Source of the DNA: Cryptomeria japonica
Lineage: Eukaryota; Streptophyta; Pinopsida; Cupressales; Cupressaceae
Direction: 5' to 3'
Assembly (NCBI RefSeq): GCF_030272615.1
Contig: NC_081415.1
Span: 628,101,240-628,165,239 of the forward strand
DNA length: 64,000 nt
Every line of letters starts with the position of its first letter. Position 1 is the stretch's first letter. The notes under the pieces are model-generated. The model did no database searches and was not told where the DNA came from. It saw only the letters and a list, made by a program, of their open reading frames with translations. Positions 34,156-44,929 of this stretch are shown in pieces. Both the position numbers and the translations under genes were made by a program.

Positions 34156-34485
34156 TGTTAGAGTTATCTTTTATTAGCTAGTAATTATTTATTCAATTAT
34201 TAGACTATTATACTCTATGCTTAAGCTAAACTTAGGAATCTTATAATTCTTTAGGGTTTTCTCCTTTAGGGTTTTGAATATCCTTTTATAGGGATTCTCT
34301 CTTTGTATTTTTATTAACAACTGTAATTATTGAATTGCATTCTTGTTGCACAATCAATATGAGTCCTCTTTTTTGGATCTCTGAATTCTGGTCTCCATAG
34401 TTATTTTGTGTTTCTCTTTCTGTGACAGGTTTGCATGCAGGTGATCTTTGGGAGCTGTAGAGTTGATTTTTCCTCAACTCCAATA
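34156..34485 (+). repeat. 5' LTR of element J
   Basis: 330 bp. Contains TTTTATAGGG near 34283 as a TATA-like box. It ends CAACTCCAATA, not the usual CA. Confidence 0.9.
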
Positions 34486-34496
34486 TGGTATCAGAT
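34486..34496 (+). other. Primer-binding site of element J
   Basis: TGGTATCAGAT, complementary to the initiator Met-tRNA 3' end over ten bases. Confidence 0.8.
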
Positions 34497-36055
34497 CTCC
34501 AAATCTACATGCCCCTATTCTCTTCATGAGAGATTTTGGGTCTTGTACTTCATATCTGTGTATTCAGGGATTTGTGCAGTTGTTTTTTTCCATTTCTGGG
34601 GGTAGCTATTTTTTTGGTACATTATGGTGCCAAAAGGACCTCACGGTTGAATTCAGAAGGTCGTTTCCATGAATTTTGATATATGATTCGATCTATTTTG
34701 GTGACAAGGGCATCTGGAGCATGATTTTTTATTGGCACATTTTTTAGGCACGAAAATCCATACGGTTGTACCTGCAAATGCGTCAGAAAAATTTTGTTTA
34801 CCCTTTATGCCCTAAAAGAGGGTTTTTTTTCTTTTGGCTATAACTTGGTCATATAGAGGCATTTTTTGACAAACCTTATATCGTCGGAAAGATATTTCTG
34901 AGCTCTATCCAGATCTAGAGGTTTGAACTTTTAATTTTTCTTTTTTGATGATGTTTTTTTACTGTCAAGCTAGAGGTTTATTTTTGCACTCCGGAAGACA
35001 TAACTTGAGCATCTGAACTTCATTTTTTGCACTTTATATTGTTGGAAAGCTTGTTCTGTATTCTTTCCTATCATATGATTTTTCTTTCCAGATTCTTCTC
35101 TAGGTATATTTTATTTAGTTTTTTGTTTTTCAACACTCTAGTGAATATCTTGGATGTTCCAGGTCCTGGGATCTCTTTCGTTGAGTAGGAAGTCTCGTCT
35201 TTGGTTGTTCTTTTTGTTTCTAGTCTTTTGTCTCTTCTGATCATTGTAGCATTTTATTTATGAAAACACACTGAGATAAAGTGCCATCATACATTGTATA
35301 CTTGGGATCTTGCACATCTTGTGCCTTATTGTACATGCACTACTTATAAAGTGTCATGGGGGGGTTGATGTTTGCCTTTATTTTCCATCTACTTTCATCA
35401 TGTGAGTGTTCCTTCCACAACACTATGTACTTTCTTTGTACCTTCGATGTTCCTAGTTCTTTGTCATGCAGTTCTTGTTGGTCATTTTTTTCAGCGTACC
35501 TGTCCCTCTCCCTTTTCAGCATTATGGGGAGGTTTTTCCTGATGGTTCTAATACTTCCTTGGTTCAATTGATCAGCTCTTAAGGCTTTGGAGTTTCATGT
35601 CATCTGTATCTTTGAGTTTAGTTATTTGCCTTTATTTGCCATTTGATTCGAGTAGTGTCATTTGAGGGCACTCATGCAGATTACAGTCTTCTCTACCTGG
35701 TCATGTTCTATTTCAGTCGAGGTTCTTCAGATCAGCAGTTACTCTTAAATAGTGTTTGCAACTATTTCTTGCTTCAATGGTGTTCTTCATTCTCTTCTTT
35801 TTGTTCCTATCTTCTGGAACACTCTTTCTTGGAGGCTTCTTAGTCCTTCACTTGAGCTTTCATCTCTTCTTGGAGAGGAGTTTTGTTCCCACAGGGTTTT
35901 CTCCTTTTCCTCCACTTTACAGAGATTTTATAGTACTTGGGTACCTTATCAGGTCTAGCTGTCGGGGCCCATTATTGCTTTCCTCTATTTTTTACATGCT
36001 TTTTGTATTCCTTAGTTCTTTTTTAGCTACTCCCTAAGTTCGTCTTAAGGGGGGA
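34497..36055 (+). other. Interior of element J, non-coding; PPT at its end
   Basis: T-rich, with open frames up to 93 residues (35756-36037) that are hydrophobic and carry no motif. The purine tract AAGGGGGGA at 36047-36055 abuts the 3' LTR. Confidence 0.7.
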
Positions 36056-36385
36056 TGTTAGAGTTATCTTTTATTAGCTAATAATTATTTATTTAATTAT
36101 TAGTCTATTATACTCTATGCTTAAGCTAAACTTAGGAATCTTATAATTCTTTAGGGTTTTATCCTTTAGGGTTTCGAGTGTCCTTTTATAAGGATTCTCT
36201 CTTTGTATTTTCATTAACAACTATAATTATTGAATTGCATTCTTGTTGCACAATCAATATGGCTCCTCTTTTCTAGATCTCTGAATTCTGGTCTCTATAG
36301 CTATTTTTCTTCTCTCTTTCTATGATAGGTTTGCATGCAGGTGATCTTTGGGAGCTGTAGAGTTAATTTTTACTCAACTCCAATA
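36056..36385 (+). repeat. 3' LTR of element J
   Basis: 330 bp, same length as the 5' copy, with scattered substitutions such as GAATAT versus GAGTGT near 36176. Confidence 0.92.
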
Positions 36386-37083
36386 TAAACTATACCAAAT
36401 GGGTGTAAAAAATGCATTTCTAAATGGAGACCTTAATGAAGAGGTCTATATGACTCAACCAGAGGGATATATTACTCCTAGTTTAGAAGAAAAGGTATGC
36501 AAACCTGTCAAGTCCCTATATGGTCTCAAACAAGCTCCTAGAGCTTGGTATATAAAAATTGATGAACAATCTGCTACAACATGGGTTCACTGGGCATCCA
36601 TGTGATCCAAATATTTACCTCAAGGATCAAGGGGGGATATTAAGATTATTGATGTATATGTTGATGACTTATTTATTGCATGCAACTTAGAAGTAATAGT
36701 TGAGACAACCAAGAATGATCTCAAAAAGGTATTGGATATGACAAATCTTAGGCTATTGAACTAGTGTCTAGGTTTAGAGGTATGCCAAACTAATCACCAT
36801 ATCTTTTTATCTCAAAGGAAATATGCCAAGATACTTCTTAAGAAATTCAAAATAGTGGATTCCAAGCCCATGTCTACACCTATGGAATCAGGATTGCAAA
36901 TATCTACATCAGATACATCTCCTTAGATGAATGCAACTCTCTATCGATAGATGATTGGAGGTTTGGTTTAGTTCACTTACACCATACCATATATTAGTTT
37001 TGATGTTAATTATCTATTAAGATTCATTCAAGAACCAAAAATACATGTCATTGGAAAGTTATAAAAATGGTACTAAGGTATAT
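36386..37083 (+). pseudogene. Reverse transcriptase, C-terminal part, and start of RNase H region (element C)
   Basis: Reads [20 protein letters not shown] and [13 protein letters not shown], stop at 36603-36605. A shifted frame then has VDDLFIACN (36663-36690), the Copia active site, and a LSQRKYAKILLKKF block. The sequence ends at KMVLRYIEG where element I begins. Confidence 0.9.
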
Positions 37084-38123
37084 TGAAGGTTAACCGAAAG
37101 ACAACTGAGAGGGGGGGCTGAATCAATTGTCACAGATTACATGAACCATTAGAAATTTAAAATTTAATACCAGAACCCAAAACATTAGTATTGGAATAGC
37201 AGAGAAAGCTATTAAGCATAAACAATAATCACAGAGTAAAATCCATCCACATAACACCAAGATTTGTACATGGAAAACCCAGTAAAGGAAAAAACCATGG
37301 TGGGAAGCCTACCCATAGTTAGATAATACTTCTATAGTAAGTATGTGAATTACAATTGAGGGGCTTGCACTTGTATGAAGGCCAATAGCCTAGAGCGCAT
37401 AGCTCATCACCAAAGGAGCCTCACTGACTACATATAAATCTAGACTTCAATTCGGAGAAGTGTTGAACTGCAAAAGATAGCATCTCCTATGCCTGAGTAT
37501 AGTTTCGGTTAAGCTCAATACCAGAGGACTAAATACTCTTAAATAAAACCAATTCAATCTCCAATGATTGACCAACTCCTCTACCTAAATGATATTACAT
37601 TATTCACACATTACATTCCTTGACCATGACCTCTAACCATAACCATGATGATCTACAATGAGATCTTACATCTATTTATACAAAACCCTCGACCATAAAC
37701 AATCAGGTCGACCACCAAACAATAAACCAATTACATAATTACAAACCATGTCTTCTTTAGACCAAACAAATAATGTCAACACATAAGACATCCTAGAAAT
37801 ACATCCATAGGTCTTGTCTGCACGTTACATTAAAGTCGGTCCATAACCTAGATCAACCGGGACCCAGTATAGGTCCACATCCTATAGCAATGATCTTCAA
37901 CTGCAAAATTATCAAACATGATCACCAACAGCATCCTGAAACTCCACCAGAAGTTGCACTAACACCACTTATGCAATCCATCAAAGATCTCTATCAGAAG
38001 CTTTGTCGGTGAGGCCGAAATCAGAAATCACAAGGGTGTCGGTAATGCATCCAAATAGCTAGTGTTGACATCAATGACAAAATATCAATGCAACACATAA
38101 TAAATTCCACCAGATGTCCAACA
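37084..38123 (-). repeat. 3' LTR of element I
   Basis: Minus strand TGTTGGACATCTGG to the U5 block (plus strand CTGAGAGGGGGGGCTGAATCA near 37105). The left end is within a few bases of 37084-37091, where the RT-RNase H frame of element C is cut. Confidence 0.75.
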
Positions 38124-38243
38124 ATCTCCTCCTTTGGCATTGATGGCAACACTAGATGTGAAAAACATCTAAGTACCAATAAATGCTAAACAAGTCTCCC
38201 CCTATGAATAATATCTCTATAAAGCTCTGAATTTCACAACAAT

Positions 38244-38371
38244 ATCACTCCCCCTTTGACATCAATTCCTTCCTTTTGAGAATATCCTTTACAAACCAAT
38301 CTAGCCTTATTCCTTACAATTTGACCATCCTCATTCAATTTATTTCTAAAAACCCATTTAGTTCCAATAAC
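38244..38371 (-). pseudogene. Copia RT N-terminal fragment (element I)
   Basis: Minus strand reads [20 protein letters not shown], then [14 protein letters not shown], the start of a Copia RT. It is followed at once by an AAAGGGGGAG purine tract and the usual 3' untranslated sequence. The rest of pol is deleted. Confidence 0.9.
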
Positions 38372-38542
38372 ATTTAGCAGGATTCAATTCATCTTGTAGC
38401 TTTAATTTCTTCAACCTTCCAGCATCATAATCTTCAAGTGCCATCTCAAGTTGCTTCTCCAAAGCCATATTCATGGATTCCAGTTTTAGGATCTTCCTCA
38501 AGCTATTAAACTTCATCTAAGGTACAAGGATCGAATACCAAT

Positions 38543-39234
38543 TGTTGGAAACCAATAAAACTGAGAGGGGTGGGTGAATCAGTGTTATACCAAAATAGTA
38601 AATTTTAGCCTTATTAAAACATGCATAAACCAACTGGCATATCGGTACATACAGAAATGAAAGAAGTAAAGCAACTAATAAGCCAATCACATAAATGTGA
38701 ATCATAACACACAGATTTATAAGTGGAAAACGTCAGATAAAAAACCACAGTGGGATTTGTGACCCATAATATCAATCCACTAGGCATATGAAGAGATATT
38801 ACAAAATATGAGGGGCCTGCATTTGCAAGAAGGCTTACAGCCTAGAGCACACTGCTCAAACACAATAGGAGCCTCACTGACTACATAAAATTCCAGACTA
38901 CAATCCAGAGAAGTGAGAACTGCTAAGATAGCATCTTCTATGCCAGAATACAATTCTAGTTTAAGCTCTATCTATTCTGGTCTGAATCCCTAAACCCTTT
39001 ACCAGAATAACCCTTACAATAATTTCCTAATATAATCTCTCTGAATTACATCATATTACATTCACATATCCATAATCCATAATATACCCTATTAAAAATT
39101 GTCCTATATACCCTATACAAATTTGCATGCCTTATGTCGACTTACAAAGATATATACAATATCAAATTACATGTCAACCAGATAACATAAATGCATAAAC
39201 ATTAAAATCAATTGTCGATGCTAGGTCCAAGATA
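38543..39234 (-). repeat. 5' LTR of element I, truncated
   Basis: Shares the U5 block (plus strand TGAGAGGGGTGGGTGAATCAG at 38563) and a CAAGAAGGCTTACAGCCTAG block with the 3' LTR. About 350 bp at its U3 side are missing. Confidence 0.7.
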
Positions 39235-40534
39235 TGTTGTCCTTGTGGGATGCAAAATTAATTCTTCTATTAACAAAGTAATCAATTAGAAACAAGGGAA
39301 ATCACGAATCCCTATCCTAATCAGAATTTAACAAACAATACAATGGAATAACGCAATTAAGGAACAAGAATCATAAATCAAATCAAATCAAGAACTCCCT
39401 TATTCTATGGCTGCGTAGAACTTCCATTGCTCTTCTCCTCTTCGTGGTATGATGGCTCTCAGATATTGCGTTGGTAACCTGCAAGTGACACAAAGATTAA
39501 AAGTTCGTGATTGTTGAAAATGGAGATTAGATGCTCAATTTATAAAAAATTGGAGAAGATTGATTGAAAGGTGGAACATAATGATCAAGAGGTGTGAACT
39601 GAGGTGAACTCAAATGCAAGTTGATAGTTAAATGGCTGATTGTAGGAGTGAAACTCAATAGATTGAATAGATTAATTGAGTCAACTGATTGATGAAAGAG
39701 TTAACTGAAGGAAGAAAAAGAATAATTGGAGGAAATAAAGAGGATGACACGGAGAGCTTAATTTAGAAAAAGCTAACTGAAAGATGGAAATAGAAGTTGA
39801 AGAGATAAATGATTTAATTCATTAATTGATTTAATTAATTAATTTAGCATGTGCTTGCATTTAGATTTAGATTATTAATTTAATCTTTGCATGAGATATT
39901 TATTCAAATAATTGAATTTATTAATTCAATTTAGCATTTGAATATATTTAGAACTTGACTTTGATTTTCAATTTGGTTTTTGAAATCATGCACATGTGTT
40001 TGAATTTGGAAGAAATTAGAAGAATATGAAATTAAATGAAATTAGAATTTGAGGATTTGGAAATGGAAAAATTAATTAGCTAATTAAATAATTTAAAGAA
40101 ACTATTTAATTATTTAGAAATGGAATTTAATTAAATAATAAAGATTATTTAATTTAAAGGATTAAATCACTATTAATTAAATAATAAATATTTAATTAAT
40201 GTTTAGAAGAGGGTTGAATGATTAGATGATTAGAGATAGAAATCGAATAATTAGCAATTTATTTAAATAATAAAGATTATTTAAATTGAGGCATTAACCA
40301 TAATTAATTAAATAATTAATATTTAATTAATATTTAGAAAATGATTAAAATGATTAAAATGATTAAATGATGAAAGAATAGGAAAATAGAATAATTAATA
40401 AGATGATGAAGAAATATGAAATTAGAAGAATTTAGAAGAATAAGTTTAATTGACTTAATTAAATAATAAGGATTATTTAATCAATTAGAGGAATAATTAG
40501 TACATGATCAATGAGACATTTTTAGGTGTTTAAA
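39235..40534 (-). mobile_element. Element H: stray LTR of the element B family, minus strand
   Basis: The reverse complement follows the LTR at 8194-9464 from its start (AGGTGTTTAAA at 40524-40534 against AGGTGTCTACA) to its end, including the CTCTCAGATATTGCG block and the TATA box (minus TATAAATTGAGC near 39535). About 1300 bp. No PBS or PPT is attached, so it is solo or truncated. The flanks (AGATA and GTCTT) are not a target duplication, so it may have lost its original ends or recombined. Confidence 0.82.
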
Positions 40535-40566
40535 GTCTTTCAATACCAATAACCTTTACTAAACCA

Positions 40567-41850
40567 TGTTGGCCTGCATTGCTGGTGACCAAAGAAATCC
40601 TTATTGCCTACCAGTGCCAGTGTCAGTTGTTTGGCCTTACAACTGGAATGGCAACTAGGTAATAAAACACAATTTAGAGATTGAATATCCTTGAATAGCT
40701 AACTTTTCCTATGGAAAATGCTCATTTAGTTATCAACCAAGGACGTAAACTTGAAATGGGCCAGTACTATATGTGCACCAAGTTCATATTGCAACCATTC
40801 TATATTACTGCGGGAAAGGAAATTCTTCTTAAAGTAAACACACGGAATCTCAAATGAACTAATACTTAATCTTACAACTGGAAATTACTTTAAACAACTA
40901 CTATTAAATGATAAAGTTCTGGTAGGCAGCAGGAACTACTCTACTGTTGTGGCTGCAGGAACAGACACAAGAACTGTTTCCTATGGCTGCAGGAACAGAC
41001 AACTACAGAAACAACTGCTACAGAAGTATAAAACTAACTGGAACATACAAAGGATTACTCACCAAGTGGGCCCCCTTGAATGAGTATCTCCAGAACTTCA
41101 GATTACAATTATCTAATCATTCAAAACACATTGATCTCTTTATTTCATCTTTACTGGAAAATACATAAACAATACCAGAAGACTATGTAATACCAAATAT
41201 TATGGTCGTTCTCTATTATCCCCAAGAGTAGAGAGATCCCTTTATTTATAGGAAAACTTATAACAAACTTCTAACTGATCGACCACATTCCTACGGAATA
41301 GGTGAACAAGATTTATTAACAAGAGAAGAAGAAGTCAGTGCATGACAACAGAACAACATTTGTCCTGCAGTTAAGAAAATATATCATGACTAGCCTCCTA
41401 GATCTAAGCTCCACTAGGAATAGTTATAAATGTTTCATAAATCAATCTGTTGAAGAACTGGTCAAGTGGTTTTGATCATTACTGCATTTCTCTAACTGGG
41501 TCTGCATTGCGGTTATATACTTGATGCTCTTTTAAACCACCATTTGTCTTTACTTCACATTTGTTGACCCTGCATCATGATATTAATGTGCACAACAAAC
41601 ATGTGTATATACTAATGCTAACATGATATAATGTAAACCATATTTATAATTGATTTTAGATATTTGCATAGATAGATCATTTAAAATCATTATATGACAT
41701 CCTTAGGTATAAGTTAAACCAGTTTCAGAAATACTTAAAAGGTATCAACTTAGGAGAATATTATAATCCAAATGTCATCTAATCATAAGACCTAGGCAGG
41801 AGTATTATATCAAAAATCTATCAAAATAGAGCCATTATTTAGGTTCATCA
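40567..41850 (-). repeat. 3' LTR of element D
   Basis: Minus strand begins TGATGAACCTAAATAATGG right after the PPT. A TATA box (TATAAATAAAGGG) lies at 41250-41238. The end (minus GGCCAACA at 40567) is the best CA end before H and is tentative. Confidence 0.62.
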
Positions 41851-42083
41851 TCTCTCCCTAACATAACTTCTTGTTGATCCTCCAACAACAGGAAAATTTT
41901 GGATTCTTTTCTAGCATTGATTCACAAATTGCCTGGGGTAACCTGTCCAAAACTACCTGTAGATAAGCTCCAGTAGAATCCTTTCATTTTTGCCAATCTC
42001 TTCCACCTGGTACATTTTGCTTCTTCACTGTATGGTGGGTCACTGTCGTTGCATCCCATCAGTGGCCATAGGAGGATTGGAGG

Positions 42084-44200
42084 CTAAAAAATGAGAGGTA
42101 GCCAATGTTGTCCCTTTGTTCTTCCCAAGTGCATATACTTGGATGCTCCATTTAATGTTGCATGGTAATTTTGTGTAGAGTGTGGCTCAGATTGCTTTAA
42201 ATCATCCATTAGGCTATTCCAGCGCTGGACTATATGTCCTATTGCTGCTTGTCCTTCCCTTGGAGCCATTTGTTCATATTCTTTATACACTTCTTCCCTT
42301 AAGGGTAGGATTTCCTTTGCATAATTTGGCTCATATACAATCTTCTGCCAATCAAAGTAAAGTCGCCTAGGTTCCCTTGATTCGGCCCTTAAAGGAAATG
42401 AAAGCTCAAGTTATTCCTTGTGATGCACCTAAAATTTCTCTCCCCTTGATATTTCATTCTGCATCCATGACATAAGAGCTCTTAATTGGACATCTCCAAC
42501 GTAAAGGAGAGGGTTCCAATCAACATCATTAGGAATAGCATAATTATGTACATAAAGTTCACAGAGTAAATTTTTTATTGTTGTAGGAGATGTTTTATAA
42601 GCATTGTAGAATTCTTCTGGTGTTTACAATGAGGGACTTAAATATTTGACAATCCTCATCATTTGGAAACTAATGTGTTGTTCTCTTAAATATAGAGAGT
42701 AAACACGAGCAGGAGCTCGGTATTGCATTAGTTGTGGTACCATGGTGGCTACTATTTCCACCTTAGCTTTAAGTTGGGCTATTTCCTCATCCTTTTTCTC
42801 AATAAATTTCTTCTCCCAATCAATTATCATTTGCATTTTTACCTTTTCCAGTTCCCAATCCTCATAAAGAGAAAGTCCCACTACATGAATAGTAAGGGAA
42901 GTAGGTGGCCTATGAACAGGTGCCCTAGGTTTCTTCCTTTCTACTTTGCTCCCTGCTTCAATAACCTACTCTATAGCAGATGCTAAGTTGTCCAGTCTTT
43001 CAAAACCTACTTCTTTCTGATGCTTCTCAATATCCTGGAGTTCCCCTTCTTCCTGAAGCTGTAATTCTTGTTCTTCATCAATATTTTGTAGTTCTTCCCC
43101 TTCTTCATGTTCTCTTTGAGGTTCATTTGGTGGAGAAGGAAGGATATCATTGTGGAGTGGACTCTGTTGTTCTTGTTCTAGGGAGTCAATCAGGATTGTA
43201 ATATTTGGCTTTGTGGGTTGGTCTTGGCTTTTAAACTTTTTACGAAGCCTACCACTACTTCTTTGAGATTTTCCTTTTTCGGTTACAGGACTACTTCCTA
43301 TAGCCAATTCTTCAACCACTTCAATAGTTACTGCAAGAATTGGTTTTACAATTTTTCACTTCTTGGCCACGGGAGGGGGTAAATTCTCATTTTTACTTTT
43401 CTCCTCCTTATGTCCTATGTCAACTTGTTTTTCTTTGCCATTTTCCTTTCGTGTTGCAACCCTGGTTTTTCTTAGACTTTGAGAAGGAACCCGTGTTGTA
43501 GCTTCTTCTTGTAAGGGTTCCTCTATTGCAGGAATATTTTGTTCTGATGATATCAAAGAGGATGAGGGTTCAAGAGGGGAACCAGGTTTTTCAAGGTTTT
43601 CTTGTTCCTGAGATGGAAGTGGCTCTTCTATAACTATGTTCTCTACCCTAAACATTATAGTTTCAACAAATTCATTCCAAAGCATTGGAGAAACATCTCT
43701 CAAATATTTTTCAACTAATAGATTAATTAGGAAATGATGAGAAACAAAGTGAGGCCTACCTTTCTGGGTCTTTGTTGCAGTTATGGAAAGAAGGTTGTAC
43801 AATAGGCTTGGAACATTCATCCTTCTTCTGTGGCATAGATGACTTAGGAGCTTGAAGTGATAAGAATGCAGACATGAGAACCTTCCTTCACAGGTTAAAT
43901 ATTTTAAAACATACAATGCTACTGCTTCCATTTAGGTAGAAGGGATTCTCACCTAGTTCATTGTCTATCTACTACTAATGGGGGGTCTCCTTGACGTGTA
44001 AATTCTGCTCTTGCATCCTTGGATTCTGAGTACTTCTCCCCATCTGTTGGTAACCCAGTTACCTCTGCTATCCGCTCCTCTATAACCACCACTCTCAAAC
44101 CTTTTACCTGAGATTCTCCATTTGAAAGTGTGTGGGTAAATTCCCTCACAATTTCTTCATTAAACTTTGTCAACTTTTAAAAATAATCTAGTCATCCACT
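42084..44200 (-). pseudogene. Sense extra ORF downstream of pol (envelope-like position), element D
   Basis: Four minus-strand frames, 44173-43958, 43931-43356, 43319-42966 and 42881-42624, plus 42290-42084, join by stops and small shifts into one former protein of roughly 680 residues. The N-terminal block reads FNEEIVREFTH, VKGLRVVVIEERIAEVTGLP, then KYLTCEGRF and HSYHFKLLSHL. The middle is a Glu/Pro/Ser-rich linker with a basic KKFKSQ-type stretch. The C-terminal third has a heptad-like coiled coil (WEKKFIEKKDEEIAQLKAKV). I see no clear signal peptide and no transmembrane pair, so a true envelope role is doubtful. The N-terminal block resembles domains found in plant transposon proteins. 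Function unknown. Confidence 0.7.
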
Positions 44201-44929
44201 ATTACAGAATATTGGTTCACAATCCTGGTCCTGAAGAAGAACTTCATAGACTGTTGGCTCATGTCGAACAGGTGGACTACCCATTGTAGTGGTAACTCTT
44301 TCAACTCTATAATGGCATCAATTTGCTCAGTTTCTGCACTAAGTTCTTTACTATAGCATACTCAATGTGCCTTTACTTGGTCGGAATCTAGTTGCAATCT
44401 AAAAATAACTCTAAGCAGACAAACAAGCAGAATACAAGATATCACCTCAAACTAGAAATTTGAAAAATAAAATGCAATCTGAGAGGACATCAAAATGATC
44501 TGCTAGAGTAATTATCAGTGTACTTCCCCCCAACCTAAGGTTTGATAGGTGTCCACACATGTGAATGAGGACCAAAAAAGGACAGTGTGCAAAATATCAT
44601 AATTAGAGTTAATATGATTTAATTACATACATGCAACAAAAATAAATACACACGAGCGTACCTGACATCACACGAGAATGACTGCAGCTTGAAGATATTA
44701 AGCCGCCATGCATGGAAAATGATGCAAAAATGGATGGAGTGAAAGGAAAGAAATGAGTGAATACGAAATGAAATATTTATTATGCCGAAAAGTAATCCTG
44801 CTAGATGTGGAAGTATTTATTATGATCATGTGGCAAAGATATTAAGATGGAATGGTGACGACAAAGTTTTTCAAGAGTGGTTGCACGAATCTCAGCATGC
44901 TTGACAGTGGAAAACTATCATAGAAAGTC
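44201..44929. other. Spacer between pol and the extra ORF of element D
   Basis: No gene. The purine tract TTGGGGGGAAG on the minus strand (near 44533-44524) could be an internal PPT or part of a splice region for the extra ORF. Confidence 0.5.

Larger units (their letters stand above)
34156..36385 (+). mobile_element. Element J: small non-autonomous LTR retrotransposon, 2.2 kb
   Basis: Two 330-bp direct repeats (34156-34485 and 36056-36385), both starting TGTTAGAGTTATC. A Met-tRNA-type PBS, TGGTATCAGATC, follows the first at once, and a PPT (AAGGGGGGA) precedes the second at once. The 1570-bp interior has no gag or pol that I can recognise. It sits inside C's RT codons; removing it with one AAAC copy restores the surrounding reading frame. 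The flanks are GAAAC and TAAAC, so the target duplication has one mismatch or is 4 bp. Fits a TRIM- or LARD-type element. Confidence 0.92.
30290..37083 (+). mobile_element. Element C: decayed Ty1/Copia element, plus strand, with element J nested in its RT
   Basis: A 5' LTR ends near 31490 and runs directly into mid-gag without a recognisable PBS, so the gag start is deleted. Gag, protease, integrase and RT follow in Copia order (integrase before RT). RT is split by J (34156-36385), and the 3' end is cut by minus-strand element I near 37084, within a VLRYIEG block. No 3' LTR is seen. Copia lineage not assigned. Confidence 0.85.
37084..39234 (-). mobile_element. Element I: internally deleted Copia element, minus strand
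   Basis: On the minus strand: a partial 5' LTR (39234-38543), PBS-like TGGTATTCGATC (38540-38529), a 400-bp interior, a PPT (AAAGGAGGAGAT, near 38135-38124) and a 3' LTR starting TGTTGGACATC (38123-37084). The interior holds a short coiled-coil-like gag piece joined to the first 40 codons of RT, then directly the 3' untranslated part. Nearly all of gag-pol is therefore deleted. The two LTRs are clearly related but diverged, so the element is old or chimeric. Its 5' LTR stops at 39234, where H begins. Confidence 0.75.

Noticed and set aside
35356-36037. T-rich open frames in element J (71-93 residues) as membrane proteins
   Set aside because: Hydrophobicity follows from T-richness. The frames overlap each other and have no start context or motif.
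42084-44200. Call of a true retroviral envelope gene
   Set aside because: No signal peptide, fusion peptide or transmembrane helix is visible. Only the position fits.
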